DNA of 49,821 bases from CAYQVW01 sp964421245 (GCA_964421245.1 CAYQVW010000013.1:1-49821), one strand, 5' to 3'. Positions 8,146 through 15,714 are shown, numbered from the stretch's first letter. Made by a program: numbers and translations. The notes: generated from the sequence alone by a model not told the origin.

Positions 8146-8554
8146 TACAAATATCCTGATAAGTTCTCTTATAAAATCATCAAATCTATTTCGGGCCCTT
8201 TTTCACCACATAGAAAAAAGCAGAATAATATTGGTTTTTTCTTGGTATACTTTGGAAGAGCTTCTGACTATTTTGGCTCGTCCTAAAATTTGCAAATTAA
8301 CAAAAATGAAGAAAAAGGACATAGAAAACTTTATAGATTTGTTAATAAAAAAAGCCCTTTTTGTTGAGCCGCATAAAAAGATAAAACTTTGTCGAGATCC
8401 TTCTGATAACAAGTTTTTAGAGGCAGCTAAGACAGGGCAAGCCGAGTATATTGTGACTGGAGATAAGGATTTATTGGTTATGAGAAAACATAGAGGGATT
8501 AAAATTATCAAATTGTCAGAATTTATGGAAAGGATTTTACCGTATGCTGCTTGA
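8126..8554 (+). CDS. PIN-domain ribonuclease, putative toxin
   Basis: A 142-residue PIN-domain protein of the type annotated as putative toxin-antitoxin toxin, PIN family. Acidic metal-binding residues are in the right places: D7 in VVDTNIL, E44/E45 in YTLEELL, D91/D94 in RDPSDNKFLE and D113/D115 in TGDKDLL. PIN toxins cleave RNA, often tRNA or rRNA. It overlaps the upstream HTH gene by 20 bases, and the downstream dppF ATG lies inside its last codons (11-base overlap), so dppF translation is coupled to it. All catalytic residues appear intact. Confidence 0.87.
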   Translation: MLRIVVDTNILISSLIKSSNLFRALFHHIEKSRIILVFSWYTLEELLTILARPKICKLTKMKKKDIENFIDLLIKKALFVEPHKKIKLCRDPSDNKFLEAAKTGQAEYIVTGDKDLLVMRKHRGIKIIKLSEFMERILPYAA

Positions 8555-9248
8555 AGTAAAAAAACTATCGAAAAGTTTTGGTAGTATAGCCGCTGTTGAT
8601 CGAGTCTCTTTTTCCATAGAAGAGGGGGATTCGGTTGGGCTTGTTGGTGAGTCGGGATCGGGGAAAACGACCTTGTCTAGATTAGTTTTAGGTTTATTGA
8701 GGGCAGATGAAGGGAATGTTGTTTTTGAGGGTCAAGTGCCAAGGGGCAAGGGTCAAGAAAAGATGGCGCAAATAGTTTTTCAGGATCCGCAAACTTCATT
8801 AAATCCTCGCATAAAAATAGGAGATGCACTTTCTGAACCAATAAATATACATAAAACTGATGCTAAAGTTTCAGAATTACTAAAATTAGTTGGCCTGCCG
8901 GAGGATTATGCCAGTCGTTACCCACATGCATTGTCGGGAGGGGAGCGGCAGAGGGTTGGAATTGCTCGTGCACTTGCAGTTCAGCCAAAATTTTTAATAT
9001 TAGATGAGCCGGTTTCGGCGCTAGATCTTAAAACTCAGGTACAAGTTCTAAATTTATTAAAAGACTTAAAAGAAAAACTCGGTTTAACCTATTTATTTAT
9101 TGCCCACGATCTCTCTGTTGTTAAATATTTATGCAATAGAATATTGGTTATGTATAAAGGGCGGATTGTGGAGAGTGGATCCTCTGACGAAATATTTTCT
9201 TCGCCTAGAAAAGAGTATACTAAGAAACTTTTATCCTCTGTGTTATAA
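8544..9248 (+). CDS. dppF: Oligopeptide/dipeptide ABC transporter ATPase DppF
   Basis: Second ATPase of the importer. Walker A GESGSGKTT is at 35-43, the Q-loop VFQDPQTSLNP near 79-89, the signature SGGERQRVGIAR near 133-144 and Walker B FLILDEPVSALD near 152-163. At 234 residues it lacks the usual C-terminal extension, like DppD here. A 19-base dispersed repeat (8734-8752) encodes the linker QVPRGKG between Walker A and Q-loop; the same DNA sequence is inside nfnB. The start overlaps the PIN gene, so it is transcribed with the toxin-antitoxin-like pair rather than directly with dppD. Confidence 0.92.
   Translation: MLLEVKKLSKSFGSIAAVDRVSFSIEEGDSVGLVGESGSGKTTLSRLVLGLLRADEGNVVFEGQVPRGKGQEKMAQIVFQDPQTSLNPRIKIGDALSEPINIHKTDAKVSELLKLVGLPEDYASRYPHALSGGERQRVGIARALAVQPKFLILDEPVSALDLKTQVQVLNLLKDLKEKLGLTYLFIAHDLSVVKYLCNRILVMYKGRIVESGSSDEIFSSPRKEYTKKLLSSVL
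8734..8752 (+). repeat. 19-base dispersed repeat inside dppF
   Basis: AAGTGCCAAGGGGCAAGGG, present exactly again at 13390-13408 inside nfnB. In both genes it encodes a Gly/Lys/Gln-rich linker in different reading contexts. Confidence 0.7.
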
Positions 9249-9249
9249 T
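9241..9249 (+). promoter_or_regulatory. Extended -10 for a leaderless nfnA transcript
   Basis: TGTTATAAT (9241-9249) ends six bases upstream of the A of ATG 9255 and overlaps the dppF stop. There is no Shine-Dalgarno sequence. A transcript beginning 6-7 bases after the -10 would start at or within a base of the start codon. Confidence 0.6.
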
Positions 9250-9254
9250 TAATT

Positions 9255-10091
9255 ATGCCAAAAATCACTGCAAAAGAACGTTTAGCGAAGAATATTGTTC
9301 AAATTGAAGTAGATGCGCCGCTTATTGCAAAGTCTGCAAAGCCTGGGCAATTCGTAGTCCTTCGAATTAATGAAGAAGGGGAGAGAATTCCTCTAACGCT
9401 GGCCGATAAAGATCCAAAAACCGGGAAAGTTACTATTATTTTCCAAGAAGCTGGTGCCTCAACTTGTTTGCTAGGAACTTTAAATGTAGGGGATGAGATA
9501 AAAAATATTTTGGGGCCTCTTGGAACTCCTGCTCATATAAATAAAATAGGACATGTAGTTGTAATTGGTGGCGGAGTTGGAATTGCAGAGCTCTATCCTG
9601 CTATTAAAGCTTATAAAGAAGCAGGAAATGAAGTAACAACAATTATTGGTGCCAGGAATAAAGATTTATTATTGTCCGAGAAAAAGTTGTCAGCCGTAAG
9701 CAGTAAGCTGTTGGTTTGCACAGATGATGGTACTTGTGGAAGAAAAGGGTTTGTTACTGAAATTCTAAAAGAAATAATTGAGGACGAATCGATTAATATT
9801 GCTTTGATTTATGCAGTTGGTCCGGTTCCGATGATGGAGGCGGTTTGTCATGTTTCAGCCCCTGCAAAGATTAAGACAATTGTTAGTTTAAACCCAATAA
9901 TGCTTGATGCAACTGGGATGTGCGGGGTTTGTCGGGTTACGGTTGGCGGAAAGGTTAAATTTGGTTGTGTTGACGGACCAGAGTTTGATGGTCACTTAGT
10001 TGACTTCAAAGAGTTAAGAGCTCGGCTTTCTGCTTATAAGGATAAGGAAAAAATTGCCGTTGAGCATGTTTGTAAACTGTCGAATTTATAG
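9255..10091 (+). CDS. nfnA: NfnA-like ferredoxin:NADP oxidoreductase small subunit
   Basis: FAD and [2Fe-2S] subunit of a ferredoxin-NAD(P) oxidoreductase, most like NfnA (also annotated sulfide dehydrogenase subunit/SudB). Visible are the FAD-binding ERIPLTLAD (43-51), the nucleotide-binding VVIGGGVGIAELYPA (102-116) and the C-terminal cluster motif LDATGMCGVCRVTVGGKVKFGC with D218, C223, C226 and C238, matching the Asp-plus-three-Cys ligation known for NfnA. With NfnB it would bifurcate electrons from NADPH to ferredoxin and NAD+, or run the reverse. nfnB is not adjacent as usual but 2.9 kb downstream. The start follows a leaderless extended -10. Confidence 0.87.
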   Translation: MPKITAKERLAKNIVQIEVDAPLIAKSAKPGQFVVLRINEEGERIPLTLADKDPKTGKVTIIFQEAGASTCLLGTLNVGDEIKNILGPLGTPAHINKIGHVVVIGGGVGIAELYPAIKAYKEAGNEVTTIIGARNKDLLLSEKKLSAVSSKLLVCTDDGTCGRKGFVTEILKEIIEDESINIALIYAVGPVPMMEAVCHVSAPAKIKTIVSLNPIMLDATGMCGVCRVTVGGKVKFGCVDGPEFDGHLVDFKELRARLSAYKDKEKIAVEHVCKLSNL

Positions 10092-10100
10092 CTTTTCTGC

Positions 10101-10128
10101 TGAAATTTTTCCTCGAAAGCGACGATAT
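10101..10128 (+). promoter_or_regulatory. Sigma-28-like promoter P2
   Basis: TGAAATTTTT starts at 10101. GAAA is followed by 15 bases and GACGATAT (10121-10128), seven of eight matches to the sigma-D form GCCGATAT. The RNB-like gene ATG lies only eight bases downstream, so this transcript would be leaderless or nearly so. Confidence 0.6.
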
Positions 10129-10135
10129 ATAATAT

Positions 10136-11584
10136 ATGGTAAATATTGTTGTAAAAAAGCATATAATGAGGCCTTTTGAGGCCAGATTTCTTAGGGAGAA
10201 TGGGGTGTGTGGATTTTTTCCAAAGGGGGCTTTCAAGCAAGCTGGTAGAATCAAGGATCCGATTAGGCTTGAATTAATTTGTCGCCCCCAGAACTATGGT
10301 TGCAGTGTTGATGCCTTTCCTACCGGTTCTCGTATACGAGTTATTGATGATGTCTTTTGGGTTGAAAAAAAAGAAGATCATTTTCTTGTAAAGATAAGTG
10401 TTCCGGATCTTTGTTATTTTATTCCGGAAGGTTCTGTTATTGATAGAGAGGCTAGAAATCGTGTTTGTGATCTTTCTCCTCCCAATATAAACCAAAAAAT
10501 GCTCCCTTTCCGGGTAGTTGAAACAGCTAGTTTGGTTCCAGGGACAAAAAAACTAGCTTTGACCGTTGAGGCAAAAGTGGGATTTGATGGAGAGATTCAA
10601 GAGGTCGATATTCGTAAATCTACCTTATTAAACTTTAACGCATTAAATTTGCAAGCAGCTGATCATCTTAGAGAAACAGGGGATAGTCCAATAGCAGAAA
10701 GCCTTCGTGCGGCCCAAGAGTTAGCCATGATAAGAGAGGAGGTTTGTGGTTGGGGAAGGTTTGATTTGGAACAAGGTGTCTTAGAAGACAGATATGGGAG
10801 AAAAAAAAGAGTTGCTGCATACGAAAGGACCCCATCCTTTTCGACCGTTCAACAGATGAATTATCTTGCAAATGAAGCAGTTGCTATATTCATGGAAGAC
10901 AATGATTGTCCAATGTTGCCTGAACACAGAGAGAGGGGCTTTGCAAATTTTACTTCACCGCTTAGAGATGCTAGGGCTTTGATAAATCATTATATTGTAA
11001 GGCGGGTTTTGGATAGATGTGCACAAATTAAGGATCAGGAAGAAAAGCTAAGAGATTATCAAGAAGCTTCTCAGAACTATGTTAGGAGGGCTCAAGATTT
11101 TCTGGCAGAAATTTCTAGAAGAAGAGAGATAGAGGGAGTGCTTGCAGATCCCAAAAGGCTTTATAGACTTAAAAAGAATGGGCTTCATAGAATATTGAGA
11201 AAAGTTCTAAGAAATTATGAATATTATGGATATGACTTGAGGCAGAATCTATTAAATGCAATAAGAGAAAGGAGGCTTTCTCCTCTTGATTTAGTTGGTT
11301 TATTAGAAGCTGGGCGTGTTTATCCTTCGGTCAGAGAATTATTATTAGGTTTATTTGAATCTAGACCATCTTTTTATTATCTTAGGGCTTTTAGAATTAT
11401 GTTTGATCGAAATCGTTGGCAAAATTTTCGTTTTCATAATTTGAATGAGGGGATGAGATTAAGTGTTAAAAGGAGAGGCAGAATTATGACAACTCAAGAA
11501 CTTGCTCCACCAAATTCAAAAAACATAGCGGCTCTTTTATTTTTAAGAGATGATTTTTTAGGAGATTTGGTTCCGGTTAAATAA
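10136..11584 (+). CDS. Divergent RNB-domain (RNase II/R-like) exoribonuclease
   Basis: 482 residues with the RNB fold order: metal-site region SVDAFPTGSRIRVIDDVF (58-74), LVKISVPDLCYFIPEGSVID (84-103) matching LxVhIADVsxyV..gSxlD, MLPFRVVETASLVPG (122-136) matching MLPxxLsnxlcSLxPg, ANEAVAIFM (245-253), and FTSPLRDARALINHYIVRR (272-290) matching the RNB FTSPIRRYxDLixHR, with the conserved Arg kept. RNB enzymes degrade RNA 3'-to-5'. Of the four RNase II metal Asp residues, D59, D71 and D72 align, but the one equal to D207 appears to be Val69, so activity is doubtful. There are no obvious cold-shock or S1 domains; the C-terminal 190 residues are unrecognised. It heads a three-gene operon. Confidence 0.7.
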   Translation: MVNIVVKKHIMRPFEARFLRENGVCGFFPKGAFKQAGRIKDPIRLELICRPQNYGCSVDAFPTGSRIRVIDDVFWVEKKEDHFLVKISVPDLCYFIPEGSVIDREARNRVCDLSPPNINQKMLPFRVVETASLVPGTKKLALTVEAKVGFDGEIQEVDIRKSTLLNFNALNLQAADHLRETGDSPIAESLRAAQELAMIREEVCGWGRFDLEQGVLEDRYGRKKRVAAYERTPSFSTVQQMNYLANEAVAIFMEDNDCPMLPEHRERGFANFTSPLRDARALINHYIVRRVLDRCAQIKDQEEKLRDYQEASQNYVRRAQDFLAEISRRREIEGVLADPKRLYRLKKNGLHRILRKVLRNYEYYGYDLRQNLLNAIRERRLSPLDLVGLLEAGRVYPSVRELLLGLFESRPSFYYLRAFRIMFDRNRWQNFRFHNLNEGMRLSVKRRGRIMTTQELAPPNSKNIAALLFLRDDFLGDLVPVK

Positions 11585-11586
11585 TT

Positions 11587-12324
11587 ATGAGAGTAGGAAC
11601 AAGAAGTTATTATGAAGCATTAGCGAGGAGGCAATTAAGGCCTCCGGCTGGTTTTCCTATGCAAATAAGAGGAGAGGTGCCGGCTTTGACGCGAATGCTG
11701 AAGAATGATTTTAGCACTAAAGTAGAGGAGGGGACTTATAGAATTGGTCTTGGACAGGCTGGAGGATCAGTTGCACACGATGAGCTTTTAAGAAGAAGTT
11801 TTCGACCACAAGTTGAACCAGTCAAAGTAGAAGCATTTGAAGAGTTCCTCCGATTTACCGGAGAGTCAATAAGATATTCGTCGCGCCTCGGATTTGTTAC
11901 AGGGATACCGCTAATTCACGCAGCAAAATTTGCGGATTGGGTGACAAAAATGGCCTGTGATAGTTTTGAATATAGAGTTGTTTCTGATGTTCAACTTGGA
12001 GTAGTAAGTAGTATCATGTTTCCTTGTGTTAGAGGGAACCCAAAAATGTATGAGCCTGGACCAGAGCTTGTAAGATTAGTGTTAAAGCGTGAGCTAACTA
12101 GCTCACCTAGTTCTGGGTCGGTAGGAACTCTCCCTTGGGATCAAGATGGAAAGAACCATGAAGAAATAATGCGAATGCCTGCATCAAAACACTATGTTGT
12201 ACGTGTATTGTATCAACATGGCAGAAGACAAGGGATGTTTACAAGACGGTTTTATTCAAGATCAGACCGATCACCTAATTGTGGAGTTAGGTTGATTAAA
12301 AGACCCAAAAGGAATTTAATATGA
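11587..12324 (+). CDS. Orphan basic protein of 245 residues
   Basis: The family is not recognised. The ATG is two bases after the RNB-like stop, and its own stop overlaps the next gene's ATG (four bases), so it is the middle gene of a tight operon. The protein is Arg/Lys-rich, especially at the C-terminus (GRRQGMFTRRFYSRSDRS... and KRPKRN), which would suit RNA or nucleic-acid binding. No signal peptide or membrane span is seen. Arg is written largely with AGA/AGG codons. Co-transcription with an RNB-like protein suggests an RNA-related role, but this is guesswork. Confidence 0.7.
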   Translation: MRVGTRSYYEALARRQLRPPAGFPMQIRGEVPALTRMLKNDFSTKVEEGTYRIGLGQAGGSVAHDELLRRSFRPQVEPVKVEAFEEFLRFTGESIRYSSRLGFVTGIPLIHAAKFADWVTKMACDSFEYRVVSDVQLGVVSSIMFPCVRGNPKMYEPGPELVRLVLKRELTSSPSSGSVGTLPWDQDGKNHEEIMRMPASKHYVVRVLYQHGRRQGMFTRRFYSRSDRSPNCGVRLIKRPKRNLI

Positions 12325-13010
12325 CAGTTAATAGATTAGGAGATATGGGAAGAGAAAGGGTTGTTCCAGTTAGACCAATAGGTGGTTCACTTTGTTTTCC
12401 AAACTCATTAACTCTTGAAAAATCGGTTGTAGGAAAACTGGTGGATAGAACTTTGGATTTTATGGGGAAGACTAGAAATGCTCGTGAGCTCTACCCATGG
12501 GAGCCAATTTCTTTTTGGTCTGAGAATCCCGGTGAGAAAGCAGAGGCTGTGTTAGACGAGCTTCCTCGGAATATCAGGAGCGTTATTGTTATTGAAGATA
12601 GAAGGGGAGCAAGAGATCTACTGGTTGATTCTCTAAAATGGTCACTAGGTGCGCATAATCTTAATCCAGGGGTTTATTTATTAGACAGAGGTGTGGTAAG
12701 GGATTCTGGGAAGTTTGTCGTTTTTTGTGCTAGAGGAATAACTGGGTTTGAAAAAATTGAAGAGGTGGCTGCAAAATTTGGTCCTTCTCTAATATTTATG
12801 GACTATAATCTTAAGGCTGAACCAAATTACAATGGTGAGATCTTAACTGCGAATATTTCAGTTACTAGTCCTCACAAACATATCATTGTTCCTATGTCGA
12901 ATAGTGCTGAGGGGAATTACAAAATCATTAAAATGGGTGGAACATTTGTTCTCAATAGAACGAATTTTATCAGAACAATTCCAACCCTATTTGCTCAGGC
13001 AGTTAAATAA
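12321..13010 (+). CDS. Cryptic receiver-domain protein (degenerate response regulator)
   Basis: 229 residues with an N-terminal part of unknown fold (1-84) and a C-terminal CheY-like receiver (about 86-229). The receiver features are IVIEDRRGARDLL (89-101), giving acidic pocket E92/D93; PSLIFMDYNL (155-164), with phospho-acceptor D161; and a Ser in the conserved Ser/Thr position (VPMSNS, 190-195). The usual Lys before the beta5-alpha5 turn is replaced: FVLNRTNF has Asn212 where KP is expected. Phosphorylation is therefore possible but switching may be altered. No output domain follows. It is the last gene of the RNB-like operon; the next gene, nfnB, has its own promoter. Confidence 0.6.
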   Translation: MTVNRLGDMGRERVVPVRPIGGSLCFPNSLTLEKSVVGKLVDRTLDFMGKTRNARELYPWEPISFWSENPGEKAEAVLDELPRNIRSVIVIEDRRGARDLLVDSLKWSLGAHNLNPGVYLLDRGVVRDSGKFVVFCARGITGFEKIEEVAAKFGPSLIFMDYNLKAEPNYNGEILTANISVTSPHKHIIVPMSNSAEGNYKIIKMGGTFVLNRTNFIRTIPTLFAQAVK

Positions 13011-13012
13011 GT

Positions 13013-13018
13013 TATAAT
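13013..13018 (+). promoter_or_regulatory. -10 element for a leaderless nfnB transcript
   Basis: TATAAT at 13013-13018 ends seven bases before the A of ATG 13025, exactly the spacing expected for transcription to start at the initiation codon. No Shine-Dalgarno sequence is present. Confidence 0.6.
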
Positions 13019-13024
13019 ATAAAT

Positions 13025-14398
13025 ATGCCGACCGAGAGAAATAAAATCCCAGAAAGACTCGTTTCCGATCGTATTAAAGACTTTGATGAAGTTGCACTTC
13101 CTTTTGATCAGGAAACAGCAATAGCAGAAGCTAAGCGCTGTATACAATGCAAAAAACCAAAGTGTGTTGCCGGCTGTCCGGTAGAGATCGATATACCCGC
13201 TTTTATTAAACTCATCGCCGAAGGCAAACAAGATGAAGCCTTAGCTAAAATCAAAGAGAAGAATGCGCTTCCGGCGGTTTGTGGTCGTGTCTGCCCTCAA
13301 GAAGATCAGTGCGAGAAGCTTTGTATTATTGGGATTAAGAATAAACCGGTGGCGATTGGGGCGTTGGAGAGGTTTGCTTCGGAGCATGAAAGTGCCAAGG
13401 GGCAAGGGGCAAGTAGCAAGAAAAATGTGAAGGTCGCTGTGGTAGGATCGGGACCTGCTGGAATAACATGTGCGGCAGATTTGGCGCATATGGGATACAA
13501 AGTTACTATGTTTGAATCACTGTCTGATTCTGGTGGAGTTCTTATTTACGGAATTCCAGAGTTTCGTCTTCCAAAAAGTATCGTTAGAACCGAAATTGAA
13601 TATGTAAAGTCACTCGGAGTAGAGCTTTTAAACGATGTTCTAATTGGAAAGACTTTAACCATCGAAGATTTGTTTAAAGATGGTTATAAAGCTATCTTTG
13701 TCGGATCAGGAGCCGGACTTCCAAACTTTATGGGAATACCAGGAGAAAATCTTCTTGGTGTTTATTCTGCCAACGAATTTTTGTGCCGCATTAATATGAT
13801 GAAGGCCTACAAATTTCCAAAATACATGACTCCAATTAAGATTGGAAAGAAAGTTGCGGTTTTTGGGGCAGGAAACGTTGCAATGGATGCTGCAAGATGT
13901 GCTTTAAGACTTGGCGCAGAACAAGTTAAAATAATCTATCGCCGCAGCCGTAAAGAGATGCCGGCTAGGATTGAAGAAATTGAGCGGGCGGAGGAAGAGG
14001 GGATCGAATTTCATCTTCTAACAACCCCGACTGAGCTTTTTGGAGACGAAAATGGTTGGATCAAAGAAGCCGAGTGTTTGAAGATGAAACTGGGTGAGCC
14101 AGACAAATCCGGGAGACAACGTCCTGTCCCCATCCAGGGATCTGAATATAAGGTTCAAATTGATACAGCAGTTGTTGCAATTGGAAATAAACCAAATCCT
14201 TTGGTGCCAACTTCCGACTCACGACTAACAACTAACAACTGGGGAGGGCTTGTTATTGATAAAGAGAGTCAAATGACCTCTATTCCGGGTGTATTTGCTG
14301 GTGGTGATATTGTTCGCGGTGCAGCCACAGTTATCTCTGCAATGGGGGATGGTAAGGTGGCGGCGAGAGAGATTGATGAGTATCTCAATACAAAATAG
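13025..14398 (+). CDS. nfnB: NfnB-like / homotetrameric GltA-type oxidoreductase
   Basis: FAD and two-[4Fe-4S] subunit of the GltD/NfnB family. Cluster ligands are C39, C42, C47, C51 and C86, C90, C96, C100. The FAD motif VAVVGSGPAG spans about 137-146; the second dinucleotide fold is VFGAGNVAMDAARCALRLGA. Databases often name this family homotetrameric NADPH glutamate synthase, but the presence of nfnA and the absence of gltB favour NfnAB. Two linker regions look like repeat insertions: HESAKGQGASSK (120-132, DNA repeat shared with dppF) and TSDSRLTTNN (DNA 14222-14240, an ACTAACAACT repeat). Both keep the frame. The length of 457 is near normal. Confidence 0.88.
   Translation: MPTERNKIPERLVSDRIKDFDEVALPFDQETAIAEAKRCIQCKKPKCVAGCPVEIDIPAFIKLIAEGKQDEALAKIKEKNALPAVCGRVCPQEDQCEKLCIIGIKNKPVAIGALERFASEHESAKGQGASSKKNVKVAVVGSGPAGITCAADLAHMGYKVTMFESLSDSGGVLIYGIPEFRLPKSIVRTEIEYVKSLGVELLNDVLIGKTLTIEDLFKDGYKAIFVGSGAGLPNFMGIPGENLLGVYSANEFLCRINMMKAYKFPKYMTPIKIGKKVAVFGAGNVAMDAARCALRLGAEQVKIIYRRSRKEMPARIEEIERAEEEGIEFHLLTTPTELFGDENGWIKEAECLKMKLGEPDKSGRQRPVPIQGSEYKVQIDTAVVAIGNKPNPLVPTSDSRLTTNNWGGLVIDKESQMTSIPGVFAGGDIVRGAATVISAMGDGKVAAREIDEYLNTK
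13390..13408 (+). repeat. 19-base dispersed repeat inside nfnB, copy 1
   Basis: Exact copy of the repeat at 8734-8752 in dppF. Here it encodes SAKGQG in the linker between the iron-sulphur domain and the FAD domain. Confidence 0.7.
14222..14240 (+). repeat. ACTAACAACT-type repeat inside nfnB
   Basis: CGACTAACAACTAACAACT encodes part of a TSDSRLTTNN loop. The same GACTAACAAC and ACAACTAAC units occur in the palindromic intergenic element at 40894-41032. Confidence 0.5.
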
Positions 14399-14400
14399 AG

Positions 14401-14428
14401 TGAAATTTTTCTATTTTACTTCCGAAAT
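14401..14428 (+). promoter_or_regulatory. Sigma-28-like promoter P3
   Basis: TGAAATTTTT (14401-14410), with 15 bases between GAAA and TCCGAAAT (14421-14428). The start codon is 42 bases further, with AAGGAGG just upstream, so this gene has a normal leader. Confidence 0.5.
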
Positions 14429-14469
14429 ACGATTATAGAGGTAAATTGTTTTAAAAGGAGGTATTTAGA

Positions 14470-15606
14470 ATGACAAAAATATTAAATTCTACGCAGGTAG
14501 TTAGTGTCTTAGTGAATCTTCAGATGAATTTAAAACCGGGAAAAATTAAGAGTTCTTTTGATTTATTTAGAGGAATAGATAGAGATAACTGGGAGCAAAA
14601 TCAAATAAGGTTGACTCCAGAGGCAGCTCTATTCAGGGCATGTTTAGGTAGTGCCAGTTTTAATCAAGCAATTGGCTTTATTGATTTAGTTGCTCCAGAG
14701 CATGATCAAAAGGGAAGAATAATTATTCACGCAATTAGGCAAGCAGCAGTAGCTTTTAGTCCCGATTTTCCAATGGCTGGCATGGTTGGTGGAGGAGAAC
14801 AGCTCTTGCCTGCTTTTTTCGATGCGCTAGCGGCAACAAGAATGTTGACCCTTGAATTTCCTGATGTAGAACTTAATCTTATAGATCATCCTGACCTTGG
14901 AACTAGCGTTGCTCAAGATCCTATTACAAATGAAATGTGGAATAGGTTTATTTCTTTTTGTGGAGGAGAAAACCTAGAGAGGCCAGAGGACTTTTCTAGT
15001 TTGGGGGCATTGCCACCCTCAGATCAAGCCCCAGTCTGTTGGCAGTGGACTAAGGGGAAAGAAGGTCCTGTAATGCAGACAATAAGGGCTTTCTTAGGTC
15101 TAGGCCAGTTTGGTTTGCCAAACCACCAAGAAATGCAAGGGATCAGGGGGGACAGAAAGTATCCTTGGGGGGATGAAGAGCCAACAGTTGAGCATGCCCA
15201 CTGGCAAGATCCAAATTGTGAGGGTAGAATACAGAGTGCAGAACGCGTTACCAGAGGAGCAGCGTTTTCCCTGCCGAGTGTTGCGGGTGAGGCTGATGTT
15301 GGCCATTTTGCAGGTTCTTCGATGCAGAGAATTTATCAGAGTAAACTAGGGACTGTCCCAGTAGATTCTGAATGTCTAAAAGGAGTTAATAGTAGGGGGT
15401 TGCGCCACCTTTCTGGAAATGTATCCGAGCCATCTCTTGATTCAGATAGTGGAGAGGTGAGGTTGTGGGGGGGTGGATTCAATACAAAGGAAGCCAGCGA
15501 TTTAGAAAGTACTTCCAATGTAGTAATCCCAGAGCCACCTAATTTAGTCGCATCACTAGCTTATTTTTTTACTGGTCTACGACCAATTGATTCTTTGGGC
15601 GAATAA
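14470..15606 (+). CDS. Divergent SUMF1/FGE-fold protein
   Basis: 378 residues. The region from about 138 to 375 follows the formylglycine-generating-enzyme/sulfatase-modifying-factor (C-type-lectin-like) pattern: DPITNEMWNRFISF (150-163) for xVTNxxYxxF, FGLPNHQEMQ (214-223) for RLPTEAEWE, KYPWGDE (230-236) for YPWGD, GLRHLSGNVSEP (310-321) for GLyDMxGNVWEW, LWGGGF (332-337) for LRGGSW and FTGLRP (367-372) for GFRxV. The N-terminal 135 residues are unrecognised. Members do cysteine-to-formylglycine conversion, ergothioneine chemistry or only binding. The catalytic Cys residues of true FGE are not evident, so a non-enzymatic or new role is likely. The start is ATG with AAGGAGG. A sigma-28-like promoter precedes it. 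Confidence 0.65.
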   Translation: MTKILNSTQVVSVLVNLQMNLKPGKIKSSFDLFRGIDRDNWEQNQIRLTPEAALFRACLGSASFNQAIGFIDLVAPEHDQKGRIIIHAIRQAAVAFSPDFPMAGMVGGGEQLLPAFFDALAATRMLTLEFPDVELNLIDHPDLGTSVAQDPITNEMWNRFISFCGGENLERPEDFSSLGALPPSDQAPVCWQWTKGKEGPVMQTIRAFLGLGQFGLPNHQEMQGIRGDRKYPWGDEEPTVEHAHWQDPNCEGRIQSAERVTRGAAFSLPSVAGEADVGHFAGSSMQRIYQSKLGTVPVDSECLKGVNSRGLRHLSGNVSEPSLDSDSGEVRLWGGGFNTKEASDLESTSNVVIPEPPNLVASLAYFFTGLRPIDSLGE

Positions 15607-15646
15607 GATTATTGTCCGCGGAGCTGTAACGATATCCTCGCCCTGG

Positions 15647-15660
15647 TATCCTGATGCCCT
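15647..15660 (+). repeat. Dispersed motif TATCCTGATGCCCT, copy 2
   Basis: Exact match, in inverse orientation, to 7656-7669. It lies between the SUMF1-like gene and icd, next to a related GATATCCTC unit. Confidence 0.5.
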
Positions 15661-15683
15661 TAATTTCTATAGGTATTTTCTCG

Positions 15684-15692
15684 TGCTATAAT
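15684..15692 (+). promoter_or_regulatory. Extended -10 promoter of icd
   Basis: TGCTATAAT at 15684-15692, followed by GGAGG at 15702-15706 and ATG at 15715. The leader is about 16 bases, so this is a conventional, ribosome-binding-site-led gene. Confidence 0.6.
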
Positions 15693-15714
15693 ATAGGAAA
15701 CGGAGGACAAACAA

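Noticed and set aside
13025..14398. Glutamate synthase small subunit (gltD)
   Set aside because: The family allows it, but no large-subunit gltB is present and nfnA with the Asp-three-Cys cluster motif is nearby; NfnB is favoured.
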